The notes beneath the pieces were generated by a model. It saw nothing but the letters and a program-made list of their open reading frames with translations. It did not search any database and was not told the origin of the DNA. From positions 1 to 30,308 of the IMG/VR virus record IMGVR_UViG_3300025930_000027: a stretch of DNA of 30,308 bases, one strand, 5' to 3'. Within the stretch, counting starts at the first letter, position 1; every line of letters begins with the position of its first letter. Positions 1-7,900 of the stretch are shown here, in pieces. Both the position numbers and the translations under genes were made by a program. Source of the DNA: a virus.

Positions 1-1
1 G

Positions 2-118
2 AGCCAGGGCGGCAACGCCGCGACCCAGACCATGACGGTCGCGGTGCGCGCCCTGGCGACCCGCGAACTCGGCTCCAACAACGCGCTTCGCGTTGTCATG
101 CGCGAGGCGTTGGTCGGC
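2..118 (+). pseudogene. Fragment of MgtE-family magnesium transporter (not phage)
   Basis: Frame 2 is open from the window edge and reads GGNAATQTMTVAVRALATRE followed by NALRVVMREALVG. This matches the conserved membrane-domain segment of MgtE magnesium transporters (GGNAGTQT...VRALATREL...R..RE). Both ends are missing, and it runs in frame into an unrelated DNA glycosylase segment at 107-118. A ~39-residue internal piece cannot work as a transporter. It is most likely a chimeric read or assembly piece from a bacterium, not a gene carried by this phage. Confidence 0.7.
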
Positions 119-310
119 AAGTCGGTGCGCAGCTTCCGGGCACCACGGATCCAGGGCGAACGACCGCACGTCGACACCACGATCGAGTCGGTCGAGGCGG
201 TTGGCAAACACCTCTTGATCCACTTCGATGACGGGCTGACGTTGCAGACCCACATGATGATGTCGGGTAGCTGGCACCTGTATCGGCCGGGCGAGCGCTG
301 GCAACGACCG
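107..310 (+). pseudogene. Fragment of Fpg/Nei-family DNA glycosylase (not phage)
   Basis: The frame-2 product contains ALVGKSVRSFRAPRI, then TIESVEAVGKHLLIHFDDGL and THMMMSGSWHLYRPGERWQRP-like text. This is the N-terminal beta-sandwich of formamidopyrimidine-DNA glycosylase/endonuclease VIII proteins, and it resembles actinobacterial Nei2-type enzymes. The catalytic N-terminus (Met-Pro-Glu-Gly) and the helix-two-turn-helix and zinc-finger C-terminus are absent. The segment begins inside the MgtE fragment and stops where the phage repeat protein begins, so it is a non-functional fragment. Its apparent stop at 326-328 belongs to phage sequence read in the wrong frame. Confidence 0.7.
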
Positions 311-1149
311 ACGCAGACGACACGCTAGCCGCAACCGGGGGGCCAACCCCCAACTATGCCACCGCATCGATCACCGAGTCCGACGACAGCCTAACCGCTA
401 CCGCCGCCCTGCTCATTTCCGCTGCACTGAGTTCAACCGAAGAGGCCGATACTAGCATCAGCGCCGCTGCGGTGGCGATTGCTGGCGGTGAAGCGGGGAT
501 CGAGGCGAGTGATACGCTCTCGGCAACCGGGGCGCTTACACTTTCCGGCGCCTTGGCTGCGAATGAGGGCGACGATAACCTCGCCGCTGTTGCCCGCCTT
601 GCCATTGCTGGCTCTGGGGCAATTGCAGAAGCCGACGACACGCTTGTGGCCCAATCGGCCTTGGCGATCAAGGCCACGGCGGCACTCGTTGAAGCGGACG
701 ATAGCCTTGTTGCAGTATCGAGTGAAACCCGGTCGGCTTCGCTTGCGGTCACTGAAGCCAACGACACTCTGGCCGCTAGCGGGTTGCTGCCGATCACTGC
801 GGCGCTTGCGGCCAATGACAATGACGACAGCCTTGTTTCTACCGGGTCGCTGCCGGTTCTCGGCGCGGCCAATGTCACGGACGATGACGACAGCGTAACG
901 GCCATTGCGACGCTCCCACTGACGGGATCGCTGGCTGCCAACGAAGCGAACGACACGATTGCCTCGACCGGGTTCAAATGGGGCCATCTCCCCGTTTCGG
1001 CCCGGCGAACACAGACCCCGGCGCGGATTGCGAACAGCGCGACACCGGCAGGGCGGACATCGGTGGCAACACCAGCACGGCGCCAGACAAGCGCATCGGT
1101 GTCGAGCAGCAGGCGGGTGGCAACACCAGCACGACGGTTAGGGGGTTAG
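295..1149 (+). CDS. 21-residue-repeat virion protein, 5'-truncated
   Basis: Frame 1 is open from inside the chimeric junction to a TAG at 1147-1149. From about 316 to 970 the product is eleven tandem units of 21 residues (one of 22), with the pattern ALAAxEADDTLxATGxLxIxG. It is rich in Ala, Thr, Ser and Asp and has no cysteine, as expected for a beta-rich fibrous or solenoid virion protein. The tail after ~1000 is basic and Ser/Ala-rich, with VATPARR repeated 18 residues apart. Position just before the head-tail connector genes suggests a head-fibre, decoration or neck appendage protein; similar repeat proteins sit there in other tailed phages, but I assign no precise function. The start codon is lost to the left-end chimera, so the true N-terminus and repeat number are unknown. 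Confidence 0.7.
   Translation, partial: ALATTDADDTLAATGGPTPNYATASITESDDSLTATAALLISAALSSTEEADTSISAAAVAIAGGEAGIEASDTLSATGALTLSGALAANEGDDNLAAVARLAIAGSGAIAEADDTLVAQSALAIKATAALVEADDSLVAVSSETRSASLAVTEANDTLAASGLLPITAALAANDNDDSLVSTGSLPVLGAANVTDDDDSVTAIATLPLTGSLAANEANDTIASTGFKWGHLPVSARRTQTPARIANSATPAGRTSVATPARRQTSASVSSSRRVATPARRLGG
316..972 (+). repeat. Tandem 63-bp coding repeat (11 units)
   Basis: The acidic pair that opens each unit (D/N/S/A-D-T/S/N-L) falls at 316, 382, 445, 508, 571, 634, 697, 760, 823, 886 and 949. Spacing is exactly 63 bp except for the first, which is 66 bp. DNA identity between units is modest while the protein pattern is kept, so this is an old, selected protein repeat and not a recent duplication or a polymerase slippage tract. 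Confidence 0.85.
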
Positions 1150-1150
1150 C

Positions 1151-1924
1151 ATGGCTCTACGGTGGGAAGCCAAGCGCCCGACAGAGGTGCGGGACTATCA
1201 GATCGATTGGTCCGAGTTTCTTGGCGATGACACTATTGCCTCGCAAACGACAGTTGCCAGCGGCATCGACATCCTTTCCGATGGGATCGACGACGACAAC
1301 CAGCACATCACCATCTGGGTTGAGGGGGGCGTGGCAGGAACGATCGCCACGCTCACCAACACGATTGTCACAGCCAACGGCAATATCGAAACCGACACGA
1401 TCTATCTGCCGATCGTCGCCCAGGAAGAACCGGTCAGCCTAGCCGAAGCCAAGATCCAGTGCCGCTATTTTGCGGACGATCGTGACGCCGACCTGGCAAT
1501 GTGCATCGCCGATGCGCGCGCAATGGTGGAAGAGCGGTCGGGCTGCATCTTGGTGCAGCGCCAGTTTGTGAAGCAATACAGTCCTGTGCGCGGGCGGATC
1601 AGCTTGTTTGAGGCACCATTGGTCTCGATCGACGAGGTTTCCTACCTCGACGGCAGCGGGGCATCTGCAGCCTATGTAGGCGCGCGCATTGACAATAACT
1701 CATTCATAGTTCCGGCGCTGGGTGAGGTTTGGCCGACGCCATATTATGGCGAGCAATTCACTGTGACCTACACTGCCGGCTATTCCGAGATCGAGATCCC
1801 GAATGTGCTCCGTCGCGCTGTTCTTCTCGCAATCGTCCCCTTGTTCGAGCGCCGCCCCATGTCGGAGGAGGAAAAGTGCTCGTTCGACAGCCTGTGTGAT
1901 TACCGCAGGTTGGTGACTGTATGA
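1151..1924 (+). CDS. Fibre-tail-adaptor-like domain fused to gp6-type head-tail connector
   Basis: The 257-residue protein has two parts. Residues 1-92 contain KRPTEVRDYQIDWSEFL and a beta-rich TIASQTTVASGI...TIWVEGGVAGT region, like phage proteins annotated as fibre-tail adaptors or Ig-like proteins. Residues 94-257 begin PVSLAEAKIQCRYF and continue with the helical DADLAMCIADARAMVEERSG and TYTAGY segments typical of gp6-like head-tail connector proteins (HK97 gp6/SPP1 gp15 group), which form a ring under the portal. The start ATG lies two bases after the previous stop. The end overlaps the next gene as ATGA. The fusion of the two parts is inferred from one uninterrupted frame. Confidence 0.75.
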   Translation: MALRWEAKRPTEVRDYQIDWSEFLGDDTIASQTTVASGIDILSDGIDDDNQHITIWVEGGVAGTIATLTNTIVTANGNIETDTIYLPIVAQEEPVSLAEAKIQCRYFADDRDADLAMCIADARAMVEERSGCILVQRQFVKQYSPVRGRISLFEAPLVSIDEVSYLDGSGASAAYVGARIDNNSFIVPALGEVWPTPYYGEQFTVTYTAGYSEIEIPNVLRRAVLLAIVPLFERRPMSEEEKCSFDSLCDYRRLVTV

Positions 1925-2316
1925 ACCCGCCTCGCCTCATCCAAGCTGGGAACTTGAAGCACTTGGTCCGCATTGAGCGGCCAGTCCCCAGCGAGGACTT
2001 CGATGGGCCAGGACGAGGCACTTGGGAGCTAGTCGCCAATGTCGCGGCGGAGATCCAGGACATGCTGCCCAGCCGGGGCGAGCGGCTTGCAGAAGGATTG
2101 AACATCGCCACCCGCCCCGCGCGCGTGCGTATCTGGCACCGCACCGATGTCACATCGGCCATGCGCATTGTGCGCGGCGCAGTGGTGGACGGCGACGATG
2201 TTGACTACAGCACTGCGCGCATCATGCAGATCATCACTCCGCCCGCTGACATTGATGGTGACAGGGGGTTGGAATTCATGGTCGAGGAATATTCGACCGC
2301 TGGGTCTGGCGCCTAG
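1921..2316 (+). CDS. Head-tail adaptor / head closure protein
   Basis: The 131-residue product begins MNPPRLIQAGNLKHLVRIERP and has a central VAAEIQDMLPSRGER segment. It continues with RVRIWHRTDVTSAMRIV, the layout of the SPP1 gp16/HK97 gp7-like head-tail adaptor family. These proteins close the connector after DNA packaging and give the docking surface for the tail. Length fits the family (about 100-130 residues). The ATG overlaps the preceding stop as ATGA, indicating coupled translation with the connector. Confidence 0.8.
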   Translation: MNPPRLIQAGNLKHLVRIERPVPSEDFDGPGRGTWELVANVAAEIQDMLPSRGERLAEGLNIATRPARVRIWHRTDVTSAMRIVRGAVVDGDDVDYSTARIMQIITPPADIDGDRGLEFMVEEYSTAGSGA

Positions 2317-2318
2317 GG

Positions 2319-2843
2319 ATGGCCACTGTCAAGGGTCGCACCCGCGTCAAGGAATATATCGCCAGAACACCTAAGCAGGTGGCGAATGTTCTGCGCGGTG
2401 CTGGCAGAGTGGCAGCGAATGTGGTGGCTGAGGAAGCGCGTCACCGCTCTGTCTCCAGCGAAGTCTCTGGCGCTATCAAGGTCAGTGTTAAGGCTGAAGG
2501 CTCTATCATCACCGCTAGGGTGCTCGTCAAGGGCAAGGGGGCATACCTCGCCCCTTGGCTAGAGTATGGCACCTCTCCTCACTTCATCAGCGTCGACGAC
2601 AGCCAGCGCAGAGGGATGAGCATCGGCAAGTTGAATAAGCTAGCCAAGGAACCAGACAGCAATCACTCGCTCGTCATAGGCGGCAATTTCGTCGGCAAGA
2701 CAGTGCTTCACCCAGGTGCTCGTCCATACCCGTTCCTTCGTCCTGCTCTCGATGTTAAGGCTGGAGATGCAGTGGCAGCGGCTCAGAAATACATCAATAG
2801 CCATATCGGTCCAGCAGGCATCACCGAAGGGGCTGACAAGTGA
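2319..2843 (+). CDS. HK97 gp10-like neck / tail completion protein
   Basis: The 174-residue basic protein begins MATVKGRTRVKEYIARTPKQ. It has a helix with AARVAANVVAEEARHRS-type sequence, a beta-rich IIITARVLVKGKGAYLAPWLEYGT-like core and a C-terminal TVLHPGARPYPFLRPALD segment. The WLEYGT...HPG..P.PFLRPAL pattern is characteristic of HK97 gp10-family proteins, which sit between head closure and tail terminator genes. It starts two bases after the preceding stop, and its end overlaps the next GTG start as GTGA. Confidence 0.8.
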   Translation: MATVKGRTRVKEYIARTPKQVANVLRGAGRVAANVVAEEARHRSVSSEVSGAIKVSVKAEGSIITARVLVKGKGAYLAPWLEYGTSPHFISVDDSQRRGMSIGKLNKLAKEPDSNHSLVIGGNFVGKTVLHPGARPYPFLRPALDVKAGDAVAAAQKYINSHIGPAGITEGADK

Positions 2844-3241
2844 CAGGCTCTGACATCATAGGTGCGCTGCTCCTGGCCGACAGTGCGATCACTGACAAGG
2901 TTCCGGCCGCACGCATCAAAGAGGATGCGCTGCCTGACGCCATCGCGCTTCCGGCGTTACTTGTTCGGGACAGGAGTTCGGTCGAGCGTATCGAGTTGAG
3001 GCGCGAAGGCACCGTCAGGGCGCGCGAGCGGGTTGAGGTCACAGTCCGCGCTGGCAACTCGCGCGACCGCAAGGAGATCATGGCGCTAGTGCGCCAGTGC
3101 TGCGCAGGCAAGGTCGGCAGCGTAGGCGGCGGCACCAACGTCTATATTCAAGCTGCTGGGCGCGGTCCAAGCCTGCAAGGTCCGGCTATGTCATTCGAGC
3201 AATCTGACGACTTCATGGTGTCATTCGACACTGATGCTTGA
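2840..3241 (+). CDS. Tail terminator-like protein
   Basis: The 133-residue product starts at GTG within a GTGA overlap. It begins TGSDIIGALLLADSAITDKV and continues RIKEDALPDAIALPALLVR, then strands VRARERVEVTVRA and a helix RDRKEIMALVRQC. The size, the position between gp10 and the tail tube, and the fold pattern fit the tail terminator/gpU-like or DUF3168 group, which stops tail-tube growth and joins the tail to the head. The assignment rests more on position than on a unique motif. Confidence 0.6.
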   Translation: MTGSDIIGALLLADSAITDKVPAARIKEDALPDAIALPALLVRDRSSVERIELRREGTVRARERVEVTVRAGNSRDRKEIMALVRQCCAGKVGSVGGGTNVYIQAAGRGPSLQGPAMSFEQSDDFMVSFDTDA

Positions 3242-3261
3242 TCCATCACGAGGAGGTAACA

Positions 3262-3459
3262 ATGACTGAATCTGCGAGAAAGCGTGCTTTTGTTCTGCGC
3301 TCGTTCACCGATGCCGGCACGGAAGAGAATTTCGAAGCCGACAGCACGCCGCTGATTGAGCTGGGTGCATTCGCAAATTACGAGGCTGCTGGCCTGGTCC
3401 GTGCACATTCGGACAAGGCAGAGGAAGCCGAAACGCCATCGCGCACCGCGCGTAAGTAA
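3262..3459 (+). CDS. Small conserved tail-region protein, unknown function
   Basis: The 65-residue product begins MTESARKRAFVLRSFTDAG and has an acidic middle and a KAEEAETPSRTARK tail. The ATG at 3262 was chosen because AGGAGG at 3251-3256 precedes it by five bases; an upstream in-frame TTG at 3238 has no such site. Small acidic proteins just before the tail tube gene are common in siphoviruses, sometimes annotated as tube-associated, but no catalytic or binding motif is visible. Confidence 0.65.
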   Translation: MTESARKRAFVLRSFTDAGTEENFEADSTPLIELGAFANYEAAGLVRAHSDKAEEAETPSRTARK

Positions 3460-3483
3460 TTCAGCCCGAGAGGGGTGAATATC

Positions 3484-3498
3484 GCCGGATCGTCCGGC
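3484..3498 (+). other. Short stem-loop upstream of tail tube gene
   Basis: GCCGGA-TCG-TCCGGC forms a perfect six-base stem with a three-base loop in the 58-base gap before the tail tube start. It ends nine bases before the AAGGAGA ribosome site. No U-tract follows, so it is more likely an mRNA-end or processing structure than a terminator. Confidence 0.45.
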
Positions 3499-3517
3499 TC
3501 GCCACAAGGAGAATGAA

Positions 3518-3967
3518 ATGGGCTATACTACGGCGGCGGGCACGGCGCTCGCTATCTCTGCTGCTCATCCCGCTACGCAGGATGCAGCTGGCTTTGTTGC
3601 ACTGACCTACACCACCATCTCGAAGGTCGACAAGATCGGCACCTTCGGCGGCACCTTCGCCAAGGTCGAGTTCCAGCCTTTGGTTGGTGGTAAGCTGAAG
3701 CTGAAAGGCTCGGTCGATTACGGCACGCTCAACCCGACGATGGCGCGTGATCCTTCGGACGCCGGGCAGACGCTGCTTCAGACGGCGGCGAACAACACCA
3801 CGAACACCAACTATTCGTTCAAGATCACCCGCCAGGACGGATCGATCGTCTATTGCGAGGGTCTGGTGTTCGGCTTCCCCGAAACGATCGACGGGGCGGA
3901 CACGGTCAACACGGCTTCGCCGACGATCGAGATCAGCAATCAGCCGATCTACGTCGCCGCTCCCTAG
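3518..3967 (+). CDS. Major tail tube protein
   Basis: The 149-residue product begins MGYTTAAGTALAISAAHPAT and contains TTISKVDKIGTFGGTFAKVE, then VDYGTLNPTMARDPSDAGQTL and ITRQDGSIVYCEGLVFGF. The short N-terminal strand, the sigma-like TYTTISKV(D)xIGxFG motif, length and position are typical of siphovirus major tail proteins, which polymerise in hexamer rings around the tape measure. It has the best ribosome site of this region (AAGGAGA before ATG) and is isolated by structured spacers on both sides, in keeping with high expression. Confidence 0.85.
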   Translation: MGYTTAAGTALAISAAHPATQDAAGFVALTYTTISKVDKIGTFGGTFAKVEFQPLVGGKLKLKGSVDYGTLNPTMARDPSDAGQTLLQTAANNTTNTNYSFKITRQDGSIVYCEGLVFGFPETIDGADTVNTASPTIEISNQPIYVAAP

Positions 3968-3975
3968 CTAGACTG

Positions 3976-3998
3976 ATCCGGTGCCCGCGACACCGGGT
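3976..3998 (+). terminator. Possible attenuator hairpin after tail tube gene
   Basis: CCGGTG (3978-3983) pairs with CACCGG (3991-3996) around a seven-base loop, with A-T and T-G extensions on the outside. It begins nine bases after the tail tube stop and is followed by GTTCAACTTT, only weakly U-rich. This would reduce read-through from the abundant tube mRNA rather than stop it fully. Confidence 0.4.
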
Positions 3999-4029
3999 TC
4001 AACTTTGGGTGCCAGCTCGTTCTTGCCGT

Positions 4030-4060
4030 CGCGGGTCGGGGACGGGTTGGCACACCCGCG
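4030..4060 (+). promoter_or_regulatory. Hairpin next to ribosome site of tail chaperone
   Basis: CGCGGGT (4030-4036) and ACCCGCG (4054-4060) are perfect complements with a 17-base loop. The right arm touches AAAGG (4061-4065), the ribosome site for the ATG at 4072. The stem could limit translation of the chaperone relative to the tube protein. Confidence 0.4.
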
Positions 4061-4071
4061 AAAGGTTTATC

Positions 4072-4494
4072 ATGTTCGATATCACCACTCAGGCTGTGAA
4101 CGATACGGCCACCATCCATGTCAAGAATGCCGCTGGCGAACCGCTCTATGATTCAGACGGCAAGCCTGTCCAGATCGTCATCTATGGCCCTGGCAGCAAG
4201 GCCCACGCCACGGTTGAAGCCCGTCAATCCGCCCGCGCCATCAAGCGCATGCAGGACAATGACGGCAAGATCACCGTACCGACTGCGGAAGAGCGCATCA
4301 AGGAAGCTGCCGAGGATCTGGCCGCACTGACTGTGCGGTTCGAAAACCTTAGCTATCCGCCAGCTGGCAATGCTCAGGGCACCGAACTGTTCGAGGCAGT
4401 CTACCGCGATCCCACGATTGGCTTCATCGCCCGCCAGGTCACCAAGACTGTGGGGGATTGGGGCAATTTTTTGCACGCCTCAAACGCGAGCTAA
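4072..4494 (+). CDS. Tail assembly chaperone, short form (gpG-like)
   Basis: The 140-residue product begins MFDITTQAVNDTATIHVKNA and has ILVIYGPGSKAHATVEAR-type strands and helices. It ends DWGNFLHASNAS. Proteins of this size between the tail tube and tape measure genes are tail assembly chaperones that coat the tape measure before tube polymerisation. The ATG at 4072 has AAAGG eight bases upstream. The last 37 bases overlap the next reading frame, and a slippery heptamer lies 21 bases before the stop, so a minority of ribosomes should make a longer G-T fusion. Confidence 0.8.
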   Translation: MFDITTQAVNDTATIHVKNAAGEPLYDSDGKPVQIVIYGPGSKAHATVEARQSARAIKRMQDNDGKITVPTAEERIKEAAEDLAALTVRFENLSYPPAGNAQGTELFEAVYRDPTIGFIARQVTKTVGDWGNFLHASNAS

Positions 4495-4940
4495 CGCTGC
4501 ACGTAAGGTATCTGGCTTGGCTCCACGCCACGCCTAAACCACCAGAAGGAAGCAGGCAAGCCGATCCCAAATTCCAGCGGGAAAGGCTTAGCCGCATCGC
4601 CCAAATGAAGAAGGACAAGATCCCCATCCTTACACCGCCTAACCCAGCCCCATTCATCGTCGGACGATTGATGGAAATGGGTCTGACTGAGGCGGCTGGG
4701 ATGGGGGTTGCGCCCCTCAGTTGGCTGACCATCGACGCATGGCAGCGGGTGACTGGTGTGCCGCTCCCGTCCTGGGAAGCGCGGTTGATACGTCAATTAT
4801 CTCTGGAGTATCTTTCCGAGAGCCAGAAGGCAGAGGACATCAGCTGTCCACCGCCTTGGCGCTCAGAGATCACTCAAGCTGAAAAACAGGCCGAAGACGA
4901 CGGCTTGGCGGCACTAGCTGCATCTGCAAAACGCCAATAG
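4458..4940 (+). CDS. Tail assembly chaperone T extension, made by -1 frameshift
   Basis: This frame continues the chaperone after a -1 shift at 4467-4473. From GCA at 4473 the product reads ARLKRELTLHVRYLAWLHAT and runs to 4940, giving a G-T fusion of about 289 residues. The extension is charged and helical, and its C-terminus (ITQAEKQAEDDGLAALAASA) suits binding to the tape measure. The only independent start would be TTG at 4458 without a convincing ribosome site, so I treat this as the frameshift product and not a separate gene. This G/GT layout is conserved in long-tailed phages. Confidence 0.75.
   Translation: MGQFFARLKRELTLHVRYLAWLHATPKPPEGSRQADPKFQRERLSRIAQMKKDKIPILTPPNPAPFIVGRLMEMGLTEAAGMGVAPLSWLTIDAWQRVTGVPLPSWEARLIRQLSLEYLSESQKAEDISCPPPWRSEITQAEKQAEDDGLAALAASAKRQ
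4467..4473 (+). promoter_or_regulatory. Slippery heptamer T TTT TTG for -1 frameshifting
   Basis: In the chaperone frame the codons are AAT TTT TTG CAC, so bases 4467-4473 form the X XXY YYZ heptamer T TTT TTG. Slipping back one base re-pairs both tRNAs and enters the frame that stays open to 4940. The unshifted frame ends only seven sense codons later. Confidence 0.75.
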
Positions 4941-4956
4941 ATAGGGAGGCTTCAAC

Positions 4957-7900
4957 TTGAACGACGAAGATGGCGCAACCCTATCTGTTGGCTTCACCAT
5001 CGACACCGAAGGCTCGGTAGAGGAACTGGCGCGTCTTCAGAAGGTGATGGACTCCACAGAAGCAAAAATATTGGGAGATGCCAAGAGCATCGAACGCGCC
5101 ACTGCTGGTATGCTCAATCTGGAAGGCGGAACAGCCAAGCTGTCTACTTTCGGTGCCGCTGCAACGCGAGAAATGGAAAGTGCTCGCCGCGCGACCAACA
5201 ATGCAGAGAAGGCCGGTGAGAGCCTGATCAAGCAGCTTGAGCGCCAGATCCAGACCTACGGCAAGACTGCCTCAGAGATCCGCAACATGCGCGCTGAGCA
5301 GAGGGCGCTGGCGGCTGAAGCCCAAGGGCTGACAGAACTGGCAGCGCGTGTTCGCGCGACAAATGCCGAGATGGTCATGCTGGAATCTGGCACTGGCAAA
5401 GTCAACGCCAGCATGGGCAGGAACCGCGCTGCGATGGCTGGCGCCAGCTACCAGTTGCAGGATTTCATGACGCAAGTGTCGATGGGTGCTAACCCGTTGA
5501 ACGCTTTCGCGGTGCAGGGCGGTCAGCTTGCTGGCCAGTTCTCCATGATTGAGGGCAAGGCCGGCAACGTGGCTCGGTTCTTCATGGGGCCATGGGGCTT
5601 GGCCATCACTGCTGGCCTGATGGTGCTTGGCCCGTTGGTCTCTAAAATAATGGAAGGTAACAACGCGCTCGACGATGCAGTCGACAAGCTGAAGAAGGAC
5701 GCGCGCGAAACAGAAGCCACACGTGAGGCCAAGGAACGGTTCAAGACGACTGCCGAGGGTGTTGCCGCCGCCATTCGCGACGGGACGGAAGCGACACAGC
5801 AGTCCATCAACAAGTTGAAGGATGCAGCGGAACAGGCTAACATCGATGCGCGGGTCAATCTCGCTCGTGAAATTCAAATTCGCAAAACGACGATGGCCTT
5901 GCTAGACCAAGCCAAGGCGGAAGCTGCCATCGCCAATGGCACAGCCTTCGGTGCCGCTGGTGGTGCTGGTGCCGGTGCTGCCCAGAGCATTTACGCTGGC
6001 CGCGCTCTGGCGTTTGAGGGTCTTGTCAAGGAACAAGGCGATCTCATCATCGAGGCAGAGCGCCGGGTGAATGTGACGCGCGTCGACCTGGCTATGGATG
6101 CTGCCAAGCGCATGAACGACCCGGTCGAGCGTATCAAGAAGCAGTGGAACGATCAGATCAAGGCAGCGCAGCAGGCAGCTTACGCCCACGCACAGGCGGG
6201 CGGGGTTATCGACAATGCCCTGACGCGCCAGATCGCCGTCCTGGAGCGCAACCGCGACGCCGCTGTCAAGGCGGAAGAGGACAAGCAAAAAGCCCTGAAG
6301 GAAACCGCCAACCAGATCGGTCGCAACATCTCGCTGGCCGAAGGGCGGGGCATCGCCCAGAGCATCGGCGGCACAGTCACGAGCGATCACCGCGACAGCG
6401 CAACGCAAGCCGCGCTGTACAAGAAATATATGGACTACAAGTCCGGCAATGGGCCATGGGCTGCGCTCGCTGCCAAGCCCGGCACGAGCATGCACGAACT
6501 TGACCAGGCTGTTGATGTCGCCAAGAAGGACGGTGTCACGCTCAAGAAGCTGATCGCTGCCTATCGCGCTGCCGGTGTTAAAGTGGTCGAGGCGCTGGAC
6601 GAGGGAAGCCACTTCCATATTGCTTGGGGCAAGGTCGGCAGCGCTGCCAAAGAGCAAACCGCAGCCGCTACTGCTGCCGCGCGCGAGATCCGCGAAGCCA
6701 AGCAGGCTGCCAAAAAGCAGGTCGATGATGCGGTCAGCTTCGCCTCGAACTTGGAAGACGAGACCGACAAGATCGGCAAGACTGCTATCGAGATCAAGCG
6801 CATCGAGGTTGCTGCCGCAGCAGCAGCCGCCCCAATCGGCGTAATGCGCGACAGAATATATGAGGCTGGTTCGGCCTGGGAGACTGCAACCGCAATGAAG
6901 GAGATTGGTGTCGAGAGCCTGCTCGGTGATCTGAAGGACCTCACGACCAACGACCTAGGCCTAGGCAATGTGCTTGACCCTGAGTTCTTGCTGGGCCGGC
7001 AGAACGAGCTGATCGACAAGATGCGGGAAGTCGCGGACAGTGCGCGACTTGTCGGTGATGCCTTGGCAGAAGCGTTCGGGCGCGGTGGACAGGCCCTGGG
7101 CGGACTGATCGACAACTTTGCCAACTATGCCGAAAAGCAGGCAGAGCTCCGCAAGGTGATGGATTCGGGCGATACCAAGAAAGCTGCAGAGGCAGAGCGC
7201 CAACTTGCCTTGCTCAAGGTCAAGACGACTGGCCAAGCGATCAGCGGCATCAAGAACATGTTCAATGAGCACAGCAAAGCCTACAAGGTCATGCAGGCTG
7301 TCGAAAAGGCTTATGCTGTATTCCAAGCCGTTCAGTCGGTTGCTTCCATCGCTCGCACCCTGACCGAGACGACAGTCGAAGTTGGCGCAGCTGCAACCAA
7401 GACTGCCGCAAACACTGCGGCAGGTGCATCAAAGATATTCTCCCAGTTGGGCTGGCTGGCTTTCCCGGTCGTGGGGGCTATGATCGCCCTGCTCGCTTCC
7501 CTCGGCGGCAAGGGAGGCGGCGGTGGATCCGCGCCATCGATACCGAGCGCAGAAGACATTCAGGACCGCACTGGCACTGGTACTGTCCTCGGTGACAGCA
7601 AGGCCAAGTCGGACAGCATCGCGCGCAGCCTCGAAATCGTCGCCTCCAACACGAACAAGGATCTTGAATACTCCAACCAGATGCTCAAGGCACTGCATTC
7701 AATCGACACGTCCATCGCCAAATTGGCAGGCACCGTCGCGCAGCAGATCACTGTCTCTGGCTCTCTGTTCGACACCTCGAAGCTCAACTTGGGCACTAGC
7801 GGTTCGGGCGGCTTCCTAGGTCTGTTCTCATCGTCCACCACAAAGACGCTGTGGGACGCTGGCCTCAACTTCGCTGCCACCACCGTGGCAGATGTGCTCA

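Noticed and set aside
32-328. Apparent 98-residue intact gene at the left end
   Set aside because: It is a fusion of MgtE text, Nei text and out-of-frame phage sequence, not a real protein.
354-987. Long minus-strand frames opposite the repeat protein
   Set aside because: They mirror the 63-bp repeat in another frame and give Ala/Ser/Val-biased text with no start context; only the plus frame keeps the 21-residue pattern and connects to the next gene.
978-1442. Plus frame overlapping the end of the repeat protein and the connector
   Set aside because: It runs through the well-supported connector gene in another phase, and its sequence shows no domain pattern.
5272-6657. Long minus-strand frames inside the tape measure gene
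   Set aside because: They are shadows of the high-GC tape measure codons, without start sites or recognisable domains.
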